From: Kiloniellaceae bacterium
Lineage (GTDB): Bacteria; Pseudomonadota; Alphaproteobacteria; Kiloniellales; Kiloniellaceae
Assembly: GCA_009377535.1 (NCBI GenBank)
Contig: WHTV01000023.1
Location: 1 to 48,203 of the forward strand
Direction of reading: 5' to 3'
DNA: 48,203 bases
Below the pieces are notes generated by a model that was not told the origin of the DNA, did not search any database, and saw nothing but the letters and a program-made list of their open reading frames with translations. Position 1 is the first letter of the stretch, and each line of letters starts with the position of its first letter. The position numbers and the translations under genes are program-made. Below are positions 34,210 to 47,431 of the stretch, piece after piece.

Positions 34210-35487
34210 ATGACCTATTGCTTTGAGTCCGTCAGGGCTTCGAAATCGAATCTGTCGCGAACCCTGACGGGGTTCGTCCTGGCCGGCGCCACTGCCGGCC
34301 TCATCGCCGGCGGCCCGGCCAGTGCCAAGGTCGAAGGCGATACCATCATCCTCGGCTCGGCCAATTCGCTGACCGGCAAATACTCTTCCAACGGCGTCGA
34401 CACCCAGAACGGCTACGATCTCGCGATCAAGACCATCAACGAGATGGGCGGCGTCACCATCGACGGCAAGCAGTACAAGCTGGCGGTCAAGTACTATGAC
34501 GACGAGTCGACCCCGGCACGCACCGCGCAGCTCCTCGAGCGCCTGATCGAGCAGGACGGCGTGCAATACATCCTCGGCCCCTACAGCTCGCCGACGACGA
34601 TCGCCGCCGCGCCGGTGGTCGAGAAATACAAGGTGCCGATGGTCGAGGCCGAGGGCGCCTCGCGCGCGCTCTTCAACAAGGGCTACAAGTACACCTTTGC
34701 GGTGCTCTCGACCTCCGAGCAGTACCTCGCCAGCGCCGTCGCGCTCGCGGCCGAAGTCGCCGAGAAGAACGGCAAGCAACCTTCCGAGGTGCGTGTCGCC
34801 ATGGTGTTCGAGAACGATGCCTTCTCGCAGGACGTGCGGGCCGGCGTGGTTGAGGACATGGAGAAGTTCGGGATGCAGGTCATCCTCGACGACAAGATGC
34901 CCTCCGACCTCTCCGACATCTCGGCGACGCTGACCAAGGTGAAGGCCCTGAAGCCCGACCTGCTCGTCATCTCGGGGCACAACAAGGGCGCCGTCACCGC
35001 CGCCCGCCAGATGAAGGAGCTGCAGGTCGAGGTGCCGATGGTCGCCATGACTCACTGCGAAGGCGCCAAGGTCATTGACCAGTTCGGTGCCGCAGCCGAC
35101 GGCTATCTCTGCCCGACCCAGTGGGCGGAAACCCTGAGCTACTCGGACAAATACTTCGGCTCGGCCGCCGACTACGACAAGCTCTTCAAGGAGTCCTTCG
35201 AGGGCTACAGCACGGTGCCCTACCAGGCGGCGCAGGCCTCGGCGGCCGTGCTCGTCTGGAAGGAGGCCTTCGAGAAGGCCAACTCCCTCGACACCGAGAA
35301 GGTGCGCGACGCCATCGCCGCCACCGACATGGAGACCTTCTACGGACCGATCAAGTTCTCGGAAGCCGGCAACAACATCGCCAAGCCGATGGTGCTGCGC
35401 CAGATCCAGAACGGCGAGTACAACGTGGTGGCGCCGTCGAAGTATGCGTCGCACGAACTCGTGTGGCCACGCGAGGCGATGTATTGA
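34210..35487 (+). CDS. livK: Branched-chain amino acid-type ABC transporter substrate-binding protein
   Basis: The 425-residue periplasmic binding protein is of the LivK/leucine-binding type I fold. A signal peptide ends near PASA (about residue 39). The mature protein opens with TIILGSANSLTGKYSSNGVD, then YYDDESTPARTAQLLERLIE and YILGPYSSPTTIAAAPVVEK. Such proteins serve amino acids, amides, urea or aromatic acids; the ligand cannot be named. It is the first gene of livKHMGF, next to a molybdenum hydroxylase cluster, so its ligand may be that enzyme's substrate. RBS GGGAGG lies 7 nt before the ATG. Confidence 0.92.
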   Translation: MTYCFESVRASKSNLSRTLTGFVLAGATAGLIAGGPASAKVEGDTIILGSANSLTGKYSSNGVDTQNGYDLAIKTINEMGGVTIDGKQYKLAVKYYDDESTPARTAQLLERLIEQDGVQYILGPYSSPTTIAAAPVVEKYKVPMVEAEGASRALFNKGYKYTFAVLSTSEQYLASAVALAAEVAEKNGKQPSEVRVAMVFENDAFSQDVRAGVVEDMEKFGMQVILDDKMPSDLSDISATLTKVKALKPDLLVISGHNKGAVTAARQMKELQVEVPMVAMTHCEGAKVIDQFGAAADGYLCPTQWAETLSYSDKYFGSAADYDKLFKESFEGYSTVPYQAAQASAAVLVWKEAFEKANSLDTEKVRDAIAATDMETFYGPIKFSEAGNNIAKPMVLRQIQNGEYNVVAPSKYASHELVWPREAMY

Positions 35488-35501
35488 GGTTTCGCCCTGT
35501 C

Positions 35502-35528
35502 TGCCCCCGCCCCTGTCCGGCGGGGGCA
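35502..35528 (+). terminator. Strong hairpin between livK and livH
   Basis: A perfect 10-bp stem TGCCCCCGCC / GGCGGGGGCA with a 7-nt loop lies 15 bp after the livK stop. The following GTCTTGCTCC has no T run, so it is more likely an RNA-stabilising or partial attenuating hairpin that keeps livK mRNA more abundant than the downstream permease genes. Confidence 0.6.
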
Positions 35529-35572
35529 GTCTTGCTCCCTCTTCCTTGGGATAGACTGGGCGAAGGACTCAC

Positions 35573-36475
35573 ATGCTCGATAATCTTGACCTGCTGACGC
35601 TGGCGCCTGTCCTCAACGTGCAGCTGCTGCTGGACGGCCTCTTCATCGGCGGCATCTTCGTGCTGGCCGCCTACGGCCTCGCCCTGGTGTGGGGCGTGAT
35701 GAACGTGAAGAACCTTGCCCAGGGCGAATACGTGATTATGGGCGGCTACTTCGCCTGGCACCTCGGCACCTATGGCATCCATCCGATTCTTTCGCTGCCG
35801 CTCGTCTTCGCGATCATGTTCGCCTTCGGCTGGGTGGTCTACCTGCTGGTCATCAAGTGGGTGATCAGCCGCGACCTCTTCACCTCGCTGCTGGCGACCT
35901 TCGGCATCGCCTTGATCGTGCAGCAGGGCCTCAACCTGGCCTACGGGCCGGAAGTGCGCACCGCCAACTCCGGCTTCGGCACTAATGTGCTCTTCGGCGG
36001 CCTGGTCACCATCGCCGACATCAAGATCGTTTCCTTCGGCCTCTGCATCCTCCTGGCCGCCTCGGTCATCGTCTTCATGAAGACCAGCCGCATGGGCCAG
36101 GCGATCCGCGCCACGGCGCAGGACGCCCGGGCGGCCAAGATCATGGGCATCGATACCGAGCGCGTCTATGCCTTCACCTACTCGCTCAACGCCGCCATCT
36201 GCGGAGCTGCCGGCGTGCTGGTCTCGATGATCTGGGTGATCCAGCCCTTCTACGGCGTGCCGCATTCGATCCGCGCTTTCGTCATCGTCACTGCCGCCGG
36301 CCTCGGCAACATCCCGGGCGTCATCGTCGCCGGCCTCGGCCTCGGCGTCGCAGAGCAGTATTCGGGCTTCGTGCTCGGTGCCGAATTCCAGCAGGCCACC
36401 GCGCTGATCCTGCTCGTGCTCGTGCTGATCTGGCGGCAGATCCAACTGGCGCAGCATCGACAGGTGGTGCAGTAG
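35573..36475 (+). CDS. livH: Branched-chain amino acid-type ABC permease (LivH)
   Basis: The 300-residue inner-membrane protein has about eight helices: LLLDGLFIGGIFVLAAYGLAL, LAQGEYVIMGGYFAW and LATFGIALIVQQGLNL. The coupling segment GQAIRATAQDARAAKIMGID is typical of LivH. RBS GAAGGA lies before the ATG. It pairs with the LivM-type subunit that starts 2 bp after its stop. Confidence 0.94.
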   Translation: MLDNLDLLTLAPVLNVQLLLDGLFIGGIFVLAAYGLALVWGVMNVKNLAQGEYVIMGGYFAWHLGTYGIHPILSLPLVFAIMFAFGWVVYLLVIKWVISRDLFTSLLATFGIALIVQQGLNLAYGPEVRTANSGFGTNVLFGGLVTIADIKIVSFGLCILLAASVIVFMKTSRMGQAIRATAQDARAAKIMGIDTERVYAFTYSLNAAICGAAGVLVSMIWVIQPFYGVPHSIRAFVIVTAAGLGNIPGVIVAGLGLGVAEQYSGFVLGAEFQQATALILLVLVLIWRQIQLAQHRQVVQ

Positions 36476-36477
36476 CC

Positions 36478-37626
36478 ATGACCAGCGACAACACGCTTCC
36501 CCGCAGCGGCACGCTCGCCGACCAGGGGGCCGGCGGGCGCGCCGCCGGACGCAGGATCGCCGTCAACGCGGACAACACGCCGTGGTACGTCTACCTGCTG
36601 CTCGCCGTCTTCGCCGTCGGCGCCCCCTTCGTCTTCCCGGCCTATACGACCCAGATCGCCTTCCTCTGGCTGATGATCCTCTTCGCCCTGACCTGGGACA
36701 TAGCCGGCGGCCAGATGGGCTACAATTCGCTCGGCAACATCTTCTTCTTCGGCGCCGGCATGTACATCTCCGCCATCGTGCAGATCGGCCTGTTTACCGA
36801 TGTCGGCGCCTATACCTCGGCGCGCGGCGGCGAGCAGCTGGTGCAGGACCACGGCGACTACTTCTACGGCCTCGTCCTGGGCACGGCCGCGGCTGCGGTC
36901 GGCTGCGTCGTCCTCGCCCTGCTGCTCGGACGCATCGTCTTCGGCCTGCGCGGACCCTACTTCGCCATCGGCACCCTGGGCATCGCGCTGTCGGCGCGCG
37001 AGCTGGCCGGCACCTGGGCATGGATCGGCGGCGGCAGCGGCATCGCCATGCCGGTCTACCCCGGCCAGCCGCACGAGAAATCCGTCGTCTTCTACATCGC
37101 CCTCTTCACGCTCGCCGCCCTCACCTTCGCGTTCCTGCGCTGGCTCTACGCCACGCGCTTCGGCCTCGCCGTCAACGCCATCCGCGACGACGAGGAAAAG
37201 GCCGAAGCCATGGGCATCCACACGCTGCGCCACAAGCAGGTCGCCTGGGCCGTCGCAGCCTTCTTCCTCGGCATGTCTGGCGCGATCTTCGGCAACATGA
37301 CCGGTTTCGTCGAACCGCTGGAGGTGGCTTTCCCGACCGTCACCTTCGGCATCTTCATGGTGGTCATGGCACTGCTCGGCGGCAAAGGCACGCTCTGGGG
37401 GCCGGTCATCGGCGCCACTCTCTTCCATGTCGTCAAGGAGGTGACCTGGACCTACCTGCTGGGCTGGCAGTGGGTCGCCCTCGGCCTGCTCATCGTGGTC
37501 AACGTGGTGTTCTTCCAGGAAGGCATCATGGGCTGGATGCAGCGGCGCTGGCCCGAGCGTTTCGGCATCACCGTCGACGAGCGCCTGAGCACCGGCGGCG
37601 ACGCCGGCCGGGAGGGCACGCCATGA
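36478..37626 (+). CDS. livM: Branched-chain amino acid-type ABC permease (LivM)
   Basis: The 382-residue permease has a hydrophilic N-terminal tail of ~35 residues and then the LivM core: LTWDIAGGQMGYNSLGNIFF, YFAIGTLGIALSARELAGTW and the coupling loop GLAVNAIRDDEEKAEAMGI. The next part is FLGMSGAIFGNMTGFVEPLE. It ends with an overlap of 4 bp with livG. Confidence 0.94.
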   Translation: MTSDNTLPRSGTLADQGAGGRAAGRRIAVNADNTPWYVYLLLAVFAVGAPFVFPAYTTQIAFLWLMILFALTWDIAGGQMGYNSLGNIFFFGAGMYISAIVQIGLFTDVGAYTSARGGEQLVQDHGDYFYGLVLGTAAAAVGCVVLALLLGRIVFGLRGPYFAIGTLGIALSARELAGTWAWIGGGSGIAMPVYPGQPHEKSVVFYIALFTLAALTFAFLRWLYATRFGLAVNAIRDDEEKAEAMGIHTLRHKQVAWAVAAFFLGMSGAIFGNMTGFVEPLEVAFPTVTFGIFMVVMALLGGKGTLWGPVIGATLFHVVKEVTWTYLLGWQWVALGLLIVVNVVFFQEGIMGWMQRRWPERFGITVDERLSTGGDAGREGTP

Positions 37627-38369
37627 GCCAGACCCTGATCGCCGTCGACAAGGTCTCGAAGTCCTTCGGCGGCGTGATCGCCAATCACGAGATTTCGCTG
37701 AGCGTGACGGAAGGCAGGATTACGGGCCTCATCGGCCCCAACGGCTCGGGCAAGACCACGCTGTTCAACTCCATCGTCGGCTACCATCCGATCGACGGCG
37801 GCTCCATCAAGTTCGAGGGCAAGGAGATCTCCGAGCTGAGGGTGCCGCAGATCGCCCGTCTCGGCCTGCTGCGCACCTTCCAGCAGACGCGGATCTATTC
37901 CAAGATGGACTGCGTCAGGAACATGTTGATCTCGGTGCCACACCGCAACGCCAGCTTCGGGGACCTGTTCAAGGGCTACTCGGGCGAGCAGAAGGACAAG
38001 GCCGAGAACCTGCTGGAATTCGTCGGCCTCTACCAGAAGCGCCACCTGATTTCCGGCGATCTCTCCTTCGGCCAGCAGAAGCTGCTGGAGTTCGCCATGG
38101 CGCTGATGAACGAGCCCAAGGTGCTGCTGCTCGACGAGCCGACCGCTGGGATCAACCCGACGCTGATCAACGGCCTCATCGACCGCCTGAAGCGGGCCAA
38201 CGAGGAGTTCGGCATCACGCTCTTCGTCATCGAGCACAACATGCGGGTGATCATGAACCTGGCCGAGCACATCTACTGCCTGGCGCACGGCGAAATGCTG
38301 GCGGACGGCAATCCGGACGAGATCCAGAACGACCAGCGGGTGGTCGATGCCTACCTGGGGGCGCACTGA
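37623..38369 (+). CDS. livG: Branched-chain amino acid-type ABC ATPase (LivG)
   Basis: The 248-residue ATPase has Walker A GPNGSGKTT (about 37-45), FQQTRIYSKMDCVRNMLI at the Q-loop, signature LSFGQQKLLE, Walker B LLLDEPTAGINP and the switch FVIEHNMRVIM. The LSFGQQ signature and TAGINP are typical of LivG. It shares one base with livF. Confidence 0.95.
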   Translation: MSQTLIAVDKVSKSFGGVIANHEISLSVTEGRITGLIGPNGSGKTTLFNSIVGYHPIDGGSIKFEGKEISELRVPQIARLGLLRTFQQTRIYSKMDCVRNMLISVPHRNASFGDLFKGYSGEQKDKAENLLEFVGLYQKRHLISGDLSFGQQKLLEFAMALMNEPKVLLLDEPTAGINPTLINGLIDRLKRANEEFGITLFVIEHNMRVIMNLAEHIYCLAHGEMLADGNPDEIQNDQRVVDAYLGAH

Positions 38370-39238
38370 TGGGCGCTCCCGAGGAAGCCAAGCGCAAGGT
38401 GCGCGGCTATGGCGTGGGCGGCGTCGAGAGCGTCATCTCCGTCGAGGACGTCAACCGCCAGGCCGCTGCCTTGTCCACCCAAGGCATTCCGGAACACCGC
38501 CTGGCCGCGCTGGCCGGCAACGCCGCCTTCGTGACGATCCAGGGCCTGCGCGCCGGCTACGGCAAGATGGAGATTCTGCACGACTTCTCGCTGCAGGTCG
38601 GCAAGGGCCAGTCGCTCTGCCTGATCGGCCCGAACGGCGCCGGCAAGTCGACCGTGCTGCATTCCATCTTCGGCTTCACCAACATCTTCGGCGGCAGCGT
38701 CACCATTGACGGCAAGAACGTCACCCGACTGTCGCCAAAGGACAAGCTGCGCACCGCCGGGGTCGCCTACATCCTGCAGGACAAGTCGGTCTTCCCCGGC
38801 ATGACGGTGGAGGAGAACCTCTGGATGGGCGGCTACCTGATGGACAAGCCGGCCCAGGCCAAGGAGAAGGCCGAGGAGATCTTCGCCAAGTACCCGCGAC
38901 TCGCCCAGCGACGGCGCCACCCCGCCAAGGTGCTCTCCGGCGGCGAGCGGCGCCTGCTGGAGATCTCCCGTGCCCTGGTGATGGATCCGGAGGTGCTGCT
39001 GGTCGACGAGCCCTCCATCGGCCTGGAGCCGCGCTTCATCGACATGGTCTTCGAAATCCTCGACGACCTGCAAAAGGGCGAGGGCAAGACCATCATCATG
39101 GTCGAGCAGAACGCCAAGAAAGGCCTCGAATTCGCCGATATCGGCTACGTCCTGGTGGCCGGCGGGCTGGCCATGGCGGACCACGGCGACGCCCTGTTGC
39201 AGGATCCCGAAGTCGGCCGCCTGTTCCTCGGCGGGTAG
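38369..39238 (+). CDS. livF: Branched-chain amino acid-type ABC ATPase (LivF) with N-terminal extension
   Basis: The 289-residue ATPase has Walker A GPNGAGKST, Q-loop LQDKSVFPGMTVEEN, signature LSGGERRLLEI, Walker B LLVDEPSIGLEP and MVEQNAKKGLEFAD, which marks the LivF type. Family members normally begin at VTIQGLRAGYG, which here is residue 55. About 54 residues (MGAPEEAKRKVRGYG... SVISVEDVNRQAAALSTQGI) precede it and have no recognised match. No ribosome site is seen before an internal start, so the extension is probably translated. It starts at TGATG overlapping livG. Confidence 0.93.
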   Translation: MGAPEEAKRKVRGYGVGGVESVISVEDVNRQAAALSTQGIPEHRLAALAGNAAFVTIQGLRAGYGKMEILHDFSLQVGKGQSLCLIGPNGAGKSTVLHSIFGFTNIFGGSVTIDGKNVTRLSPKDKLRTAGVAYILQDKSVFPGMTVEENLWMGGYLMDKPAQAKEKAEEIFAKYPRLAQRRRHPAKVLSGGERRLLEISRALVMDPEVLLVDEPSIGLEPRFIDMVFEILDDLQKGEGKTIIMVEQNAKKGLEFADIGYVLVAGGLAMADHGDALLQDPEVGRLFLGG

Positions 39239-39257
39239 GCGGCTGAGCCGCGCGCGG

Positions 39258-39368
39258 CCCCCTTCACCCTCCCGCTTCGCGGGCCCCTCCCTCTCCCCGC
39301 AAGCGGGGCGAGGGTTGTGCAGCCTTAGCGAGATCGCAGATCGAGCTTAGGCGAAGCTGGGTGAGGGG
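39258..39368. repeat. Dispersed nested-palindrome repeat, copy C
   Basis: It has the same organisation as copy A: CCCCGCAAGCGGGG hairpin, then GAGATCGCAGATCGAGCTTAG within a GCCT/AGGC frame, and end GGGTGAGGGG. An extra CACCCTCCCGCTTCGCGGGC block on the left recalls the partner block of copy B. It lies between livF and coxG in a 287-bp spacer. Confidence 0.8.
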
Positions 39369-39525
39369 CGGCGGCGCAGAATGCGGCATCGGCCGAAGGG
39401 AGACTTGAACCGCACGGGCGGAACGGCAATCCTTGCGGCCGCAGATTCTGCCACCACCCGGGGGCCGCCCCTCGCCCAAGGGGCAATCCACGTTCCCGCT
39501 TTTCCGGAGAGGAAGCCGTCAGACC

Positions 39526-40152
39526 ATGCAGATGACCGGGCAATACCGTATCGAGGCCCCGCGGGAGACCGTGTGGCAGGCGCTCAACGACGTCGAAGTG
39601 CTGCGCCAGTGCATTCCCGGTGTCGAGGAGATCGAAAAGACCTCGGACACCTCCTTTTCCGCCAAGGTGCGCGCCAAGGTGGGCCCGGTTTCGGCCCGCT
39701 TTGCCGGCGCGGTGACCCTCAGCGATCTCGACCCGCCCAACGGTTACACCATCTCCGGCGAGGGCAAGGGCGGCGCCGCCGGCTTCGCCAAGGGCGGCGC
39801 CAAGGTGCGCCTGGAAGACGAGGGCGCGGCGACCCTGCTGCACTACGACGTGAACGCCCAGGTCGGCGGCAAGCTGGCGCAGATCGGCTCTCGCCTGATC
39901 GACGGCACTGCCAAGAAAATGGCCGACGACTTCTTCTCCCGCTTTGCCGTGACGGTCGGGGCTGCCGAGGCCGCGCTCCCGCCCGACGCGCCGGCGGTGG
40001 CCCCGGCGGCAGCTCCCGCTCCGCCGGCGGCACCCGTCGCCGCCAAGCCAGCCGATCCCGATGCCGACGTCGGGGCCGGCGTCTCGCTCGGCGTCTGGGT
40101 GACCGGCCTGCTGGTGGCAGTGCTGCTGCTCATCGCGATCTTCGCGCTCTGA
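39526..40152 (+). CDS. coxG: CoxG-type SRPBCC protein with C-terminal membrane anchor
   Basis: The 208-residue product begins MQMTGQYRIEAPRETVWQAL, the CoxG/SRPBCC opening. Then come LRQCIPGVEEIEKTSDTSF, AKVRAKVGPVSARFAG and GYTISGEGKGGAAGFAKGGA. After about residue 150 comes an Ala/Pro-rich linker and a terminal membrane helix (LGVWVTGLLVAVLLLIAIFAL). In CO dehydrogenase clusters CoxG helps dock the hydroxylase at the membrane. The ATG follows GGAGAGGAAG. It is the first gene of the cox cluster here, 182 bp before coxS. Confidence 0.87.
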   Translation: MQMTGQYRIEAPRETVWQALNDVEVLRQCIPGVEEIEKTSDTSFSAKVRAKVGPVSARFAGAVTLSDLDPPNGYTISGEGKGGAAGFAKGGAKVRLEDEGAATLLHYDVNAQVGGKLAQIGSRLIDGTAKKMADDFFSRFAVTVGAAEAALPPDAPAVAPAAAPAPPAAPVAAKPADPDADVGAGVSLGVWVTGLLVAVLLLIAIFAL

Positions 40153-40334
40153 CATCTTGTGGCGACACAGGAGAATTCATCGCATCGACATGCGGCGCCC
40201 CTTGACCAGATGAGCGCGCAGCAACAGACTTGAGCGTTGCAAGGACTTCGCCGGCCGAGGGAAGCGGGTAAACCCTCGGAATGCGACAAAAAAACCGGAC
40301 ATTCCGTTCGGAAAACTAGGAAAGGGAGATACCC

Positions 40335-40802
<468 letters not shown>

Positions 40803-40806
40803 GACC

Positions 40807-43173
<2,367 letters not shown>

Positions 43174-43189
43174 GGGGAGTTAGAGAACA

Positions 43190-43987
<798 letters not shown>

Positions 43988-44000
43988 CAACTGGATTGTC

Positions 44001-44039
44001 GTCCCGGACAAGCGAGCGCGAGCGAGCGCGATCCGGGAC
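44001..44039. repeat. Dispersed hairpin repeat with GCGAGCGC loop, copy 2
   Basis: Arms GTCCCGGA (44001-44008) and TCCGGGAC (44032-44039) enclose CAAGCGAGCGCGAGCGAGCGCGA, nearly the loop of the copy at 24232-24270. It lies 13 bp after the coxM stop, where it could end or stabilise the cox transcript. Confidence 0.7.
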
Positions 44040-44183
44040 CCATGGCAGGACTTGGCGCCAGGCGGCGCAATGGACCCTCGGCTCAAGGCCGAGGGTGACA
44101 GTTGGGGTTTGACGCGGGCGCTGGTGCGCCTCTGGGCGGACTGCCCGCGTGACGCCCAGGACCGCCTGCGTTAGCCTCGCCCC

Positions 44184-47100
44184 ATGCCGCAGCCTGAGGT
44201 CCCCCTGCACAAATCCCGACGACGTCGCGGCATTCTGCTGGGCAGCGTCGCGCTGCTGCTGGCCCTCATTGCCGCCGTGGTCCTGTTCCGCCAGGAACTG
44301 GCCGCCCGAGCGGCCGTCGCCTATCTGGAGAGCCAGGGTGTCGCGGTGCAGGCGCTCAGCGTCACCCGGCTGACGCCACGTGCCGTCGAGATCAGCGGCC
44401 TGGTGCTGGGCGAAGCGCGCGAGCTGACCGTCGCACGCATCGCGCTCGTCCCGCAGATCGACGGCCTCGCGCTTGCGCTGGCGGAGGCGCACATAGCAGG
44501 GCTGCGCCTGCGGCTCGACGTCACCGGGGAGGCACCGCTGCTGGGCAGCCTGCAGCCGGCGCTGGATCGGCTGGCATCAGGCGGCGATGCGGAAGAGGAC
44601 GCCGCGAAGCCGGCGGCGCCCGCCTTCCCCCAGGTGATCCTCACCGACGCCGCAGTGATCCTGCAGACCCCCTCCGGTCCGATGACCGCCGAGCTCGGCG
44701 GCGACCTCGCGCCGGACGGCGCCGGTGGCATGACGGGGCAGGCCGCGCTGCGGCTCGACAGCCAGCGCGGCCGCCTGCAGGCAGACCTCGTCGGCCAACG
44801 CAGTGCCGCGGGCGCCGTGAGCGTCACCGCCGAGTTGGCCGAGGGACGGCTGGCCTGGCAGGGCTTCGCGGTCGGCGCCTTTGCGGGGCGCCTTGCGTTG
44901 GAGCAGGCGCCGGAGGGCAGTCCGCAACTGAGTGTCGCTCTCGATCTCAGGGATCTCGCCTACACGCCCCTCGAGGGTACGCCCCTGCAGCTGGCCAGCG
45001 GCCGCCTCACAGCCGAGGGCGACCTGGCCGCCGCCGGGTTCTCCCTGCTGCTGGAGGGTGACGCCGAGTACCTGAACCTGAAGGCTACCGCACGGCGCAC
45101 TGCCGGCACCGGCCGCGACGCCATGACCTTGGCGGTTCAGGGCGAGGTCCGGACCGCCGGCGGCCTGGCGCAGTTCTTCGCCCTGCCCGGCCCGCAGATC
45201 ACCGCCGGCACCTTGGTGCTGCAGGCCGAGGGCATCGGCTCCCTGCCGTCCGACGGACAACTGCCGGACTGGAGCGCCGTGACCGCGATGCTGCCCCGGA
45301 GCGAGCTGTCTCTGGCCGGCGACGTCATCCTCGGCGAAGTCGCCTTGGCCGACGGCAGCAGCGGCGTTTCGGCGCACCTGCCGCTGGTGGCGGAACTCGC
45401 CGGAAACCGTCTGACGCTCACCCTCAGCGATCACGCCGAAGCCAGGGTCGAACGCCCGGCGCAGGACAGCCTGCGGCGCCTCGGCATGCCGGACGACCTG
45501 CTGCCGCTGGTCACCTCCGGCCTCAACCTGGTGGTGGCGGGTGGCGGCGACCTGCCGTTCCGGGTCGTGGCCGCCCCGGCTTGGCCGCCACGCGACGCCG
45601 CGCTTGCCGTCTCGGCTGAAGCGACCAGCGATCAGGGTCTGAAGCTGGTGGCCAGGATCGAAGGGCAGGCTACCTTCGGCAACGACCTCGTCCTCACCGG
45701 TTTCAGCGGCAGCCTCGACGGCCGCGCCGAAGCGCCGCGGCTGGCCCTCGGCGGCCGCGAGGCCCAGGGCGTGGCGCTTGACCTGCCGTTGGCCGCGGAC
45801 TACGGCGCCGAAGGCCTTCGCCTCGCGCTTTCGCGGCCGGGCGCATTGCGCCTGGCCCAGTTCGGCGCCTCCGCGCCCCTGCGCCTGAAGCAGCCGCTGA
45901 GCTTCGCAGTCGCCGCGCTGACGCTGGAGACCGCCGACGAGGCCGCCGGCTACCGCTACAGCCTCAGCGCCCGGGAGGACGACATTGCCCTGTCGATCAC
46001 CGCCGCCGAGACCGCGCCGATCGACATCACCGCCAAGGCCCTGACGCTGCAGCTCGGCGGCAGCTTCGATCCGCAGAGCGGGCATGCGGCGGCCCTGACG
46101 GCAGACCTGCGCGGCCTCGAGCTGCCGGGCTACGACCTTTCCGCCGAGGCCGCCGAACTCGAGGTCGCCCTGGATCGCGCGCTGCGGCCGCAGAGCAGCC
46201 GCTTCGCGCTCGGACCCTTCCAGGCCGGAGGCGAGGCGCCGCTGACCGCACCCCTGACACTGAGCGGCCGTCTGGAGCGGGCCGGCGCCGGCTACGACCT
46301 GACGGGCGAGCTGGCCGTCAGCGACGGCCCGGCGCTGGCCGATCTCTCCGGCCGCTACGAGGACGACGGCCGCGCCAGCCTGGAGGCGGTGAGCCGCCTG
46401 CTCTCCTTCGCGCCGGACGGTCTGCAGCCGGCAACGCTCTCGCCCCTGCTGGCCGACCTGGAAAACGTCAGCGGCACGCTCACCGCCGCGGCACGGCTCG
46501 CTTGGCCGCGCGACCCGGCAAAGGAGTCCGCCCGGGTGACCTTCAGCAATCTCTCCTTCAGTGGCCAGGGTGCCGAGGTCAGTGGCCTCGAACTCGATCT
46601 CACGCTGGCGAGCCTGCAACCGCTCGCCAGCGCGCCGCACCAGCGACTGAAAATCCACAGCCTGGCCGCCGGTGTGCCCATCGATGCCATCGAGGTGGTT
46701 TTCTCGCTCGACCAAACCGCAAGCCCACAGCTCAGCGTCGAGGACGGCGGCTTCGACCTGGGCGGTGCGCGCTGGCGCATCGAGTCGACAGTGCTCACGC
46801 CGGCGGCAGCGCGCAATCGCATCGTCCTGGCTACCGATGGGCTCGACCTCGCCACCTTCTTCGATCTCATCGAGATCGACGGCCTCTCCGGCAGCGGGCG
46901 GCTGCGAGGCAACCTGCCCATCGTCTTCGCGGGTCAGGACATCATCGTCGAGGAGGGCCGCTTCGAGGCGCTGGGGCCCGGGCGCCTGTCGATCCGCTTC
47001 CAGGCACTGCGCTCGGCGCTGGCCGGCGGCGGCGAAACGGTGGAACTGGCGGTGAAGGCGCTGGAGGACTTCCACTACGACGAACTCTCCCTCACGCTGG

Positions 47101-47291
47101 CCAAGACCGCCGACAACGAGGCGACCGTGCGCCTCTCCACCCTGGGGCAGAATCCGGACGTCATGGAAGGCCAGCCTTTTCGTTTCAACATCAATCTGGA
47201 GAGCGACCTGACCAGCGTGCTGGGGGCTCTGCGCCAGGGCTACAGCCTGTCCGACGATGCCTTGCGCCGGGTCTGGCAACTGCGCGAATGA
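44184..47291 (+). CDS. ydbH: YdbH-family intermembrane transport protein (AsmA-like)
   Basis: The 1035-residue protein has a short basic cytosolic tail, one membrane helix (about residues 15-36, RGILLGSVALLLALIAAVVL) and a very long periplasmic region of repeated beta-strands. It ends in the YdbH domain: DLATFFDLIEIDGLSGSGRL, GNLPIVFAGQDIIVEEGRFE, RLSTLGQNPDVMEGQPF, FNINLESDL. This is the AsmA-like bridge family that carries phospholipids between the membranes; YdbH acts with YnbE and YdbL, whose genes follow here. I found only the ATG at 44184 convincing. It begins 196 bp after coxM and is probably unrelated in function to the cox genes. Confidence 0.88.
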   Translation: MPQPEVPLHKSRRRRGILLGSVALLLALIAAVVLFRQELAARAAVAYLESQGVAVQALSVTRLTPRAVEISGLVLGEARELTVARIALVPQIDGLALALAEAHIAGLRLRLDVTGEAPLLGSLQPALDRLASGGDAEEDAAKPAAPAFPQVILTDAAVILQTPSGPMTAELGGDLAPDGAGGMTGQAALRLDSQRGRLQADLVGQRSAAGAVSVTAELAEGRLAWQGFAVGAFAGRLALEQAPEGSPQLSVALDLRDLAYTPLEGTPLQLASGRLTAEGDLAAAGFSLLLEGDAEYLNLKATARRTAGTGRDAMTLAVQGEVRTAGGLAQFFALPGPQITAGTLVLQAEGIGSLPSDGQLPDWSAVTAMLPRSELSLAGDVILGEVALADGSSGVSAHLPLVAELAGNRLTLTLSDHAEARVERPAQDSLRRLGMPDDLLPLVTSGLNLVVAGGGDLPFRVVAAPAWPPRDAALAVSAEATSDQGLKLVARIEGQATFGNDLVLTGFSGSLDGRAEAPRLALGGREAQGVALDLPLAADYGAEGLRLALSRPGALRLAQFGASAPLRLKQPLSFAVAALTLETADEAAGYRYSLSAREDDIALSITAAETAPIDITAKALTLQLGGSFDPQSGHAAALTADLRGLELPGYDLSAEAAELEVALDRALRPQSSRFALGPFQAGGEAPLTAPLTLSGRLERAGAGYDLTGELAVSDGPALADLSGRYEDDGRASLEAVSRLLSFAPDGLQPATLSPLLADLENVSGTLTAAARLAWPRDPAKESARVTFSNLSFSGQGAEVSGLELDLTLASLQPLASAPHQRLKIHSLAAGVPIDAIEVVFSLDQTASPQLSVEDGGFDLGGARWRIESTVLTPAAARNRIVLATDGLDLATFFDLIEIDGLSGSGRLRGNLPIVFAGQDIIVEEGRFEALGPGRLSIRFQALRSALAGGGETVELAVKALEDFHYDELSLTLAKTADNEATVRLSTLGQNPDVMEGQPFRFNINLESDLTSVLGALRQGYSLSDDALRRVWQLRE

Positions 47292-47431
47292 GCCGCTTGT
47301 CGCCGCCGGGGATAGATTGCACTCTGCCCGCGTAGCTTTCTCAGCGTCGCATGGTTTTCGCGGCGCGGTCATGCTGCATTCGGCCCCGGCCCGGCGCGGG
47401 AGGAGGGCCGCTACAGGAGGGAGACAAGGAT

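Noticed and set aside
44577..47372. Long minus-strand open frame (about 930 codons) opposite ydbH
   Set aside because: High GC removes stop codons from the opposite strand. The translation is rich in Gln, Gly and Arg without domains, while the plus strand has a clear YdbH protein.
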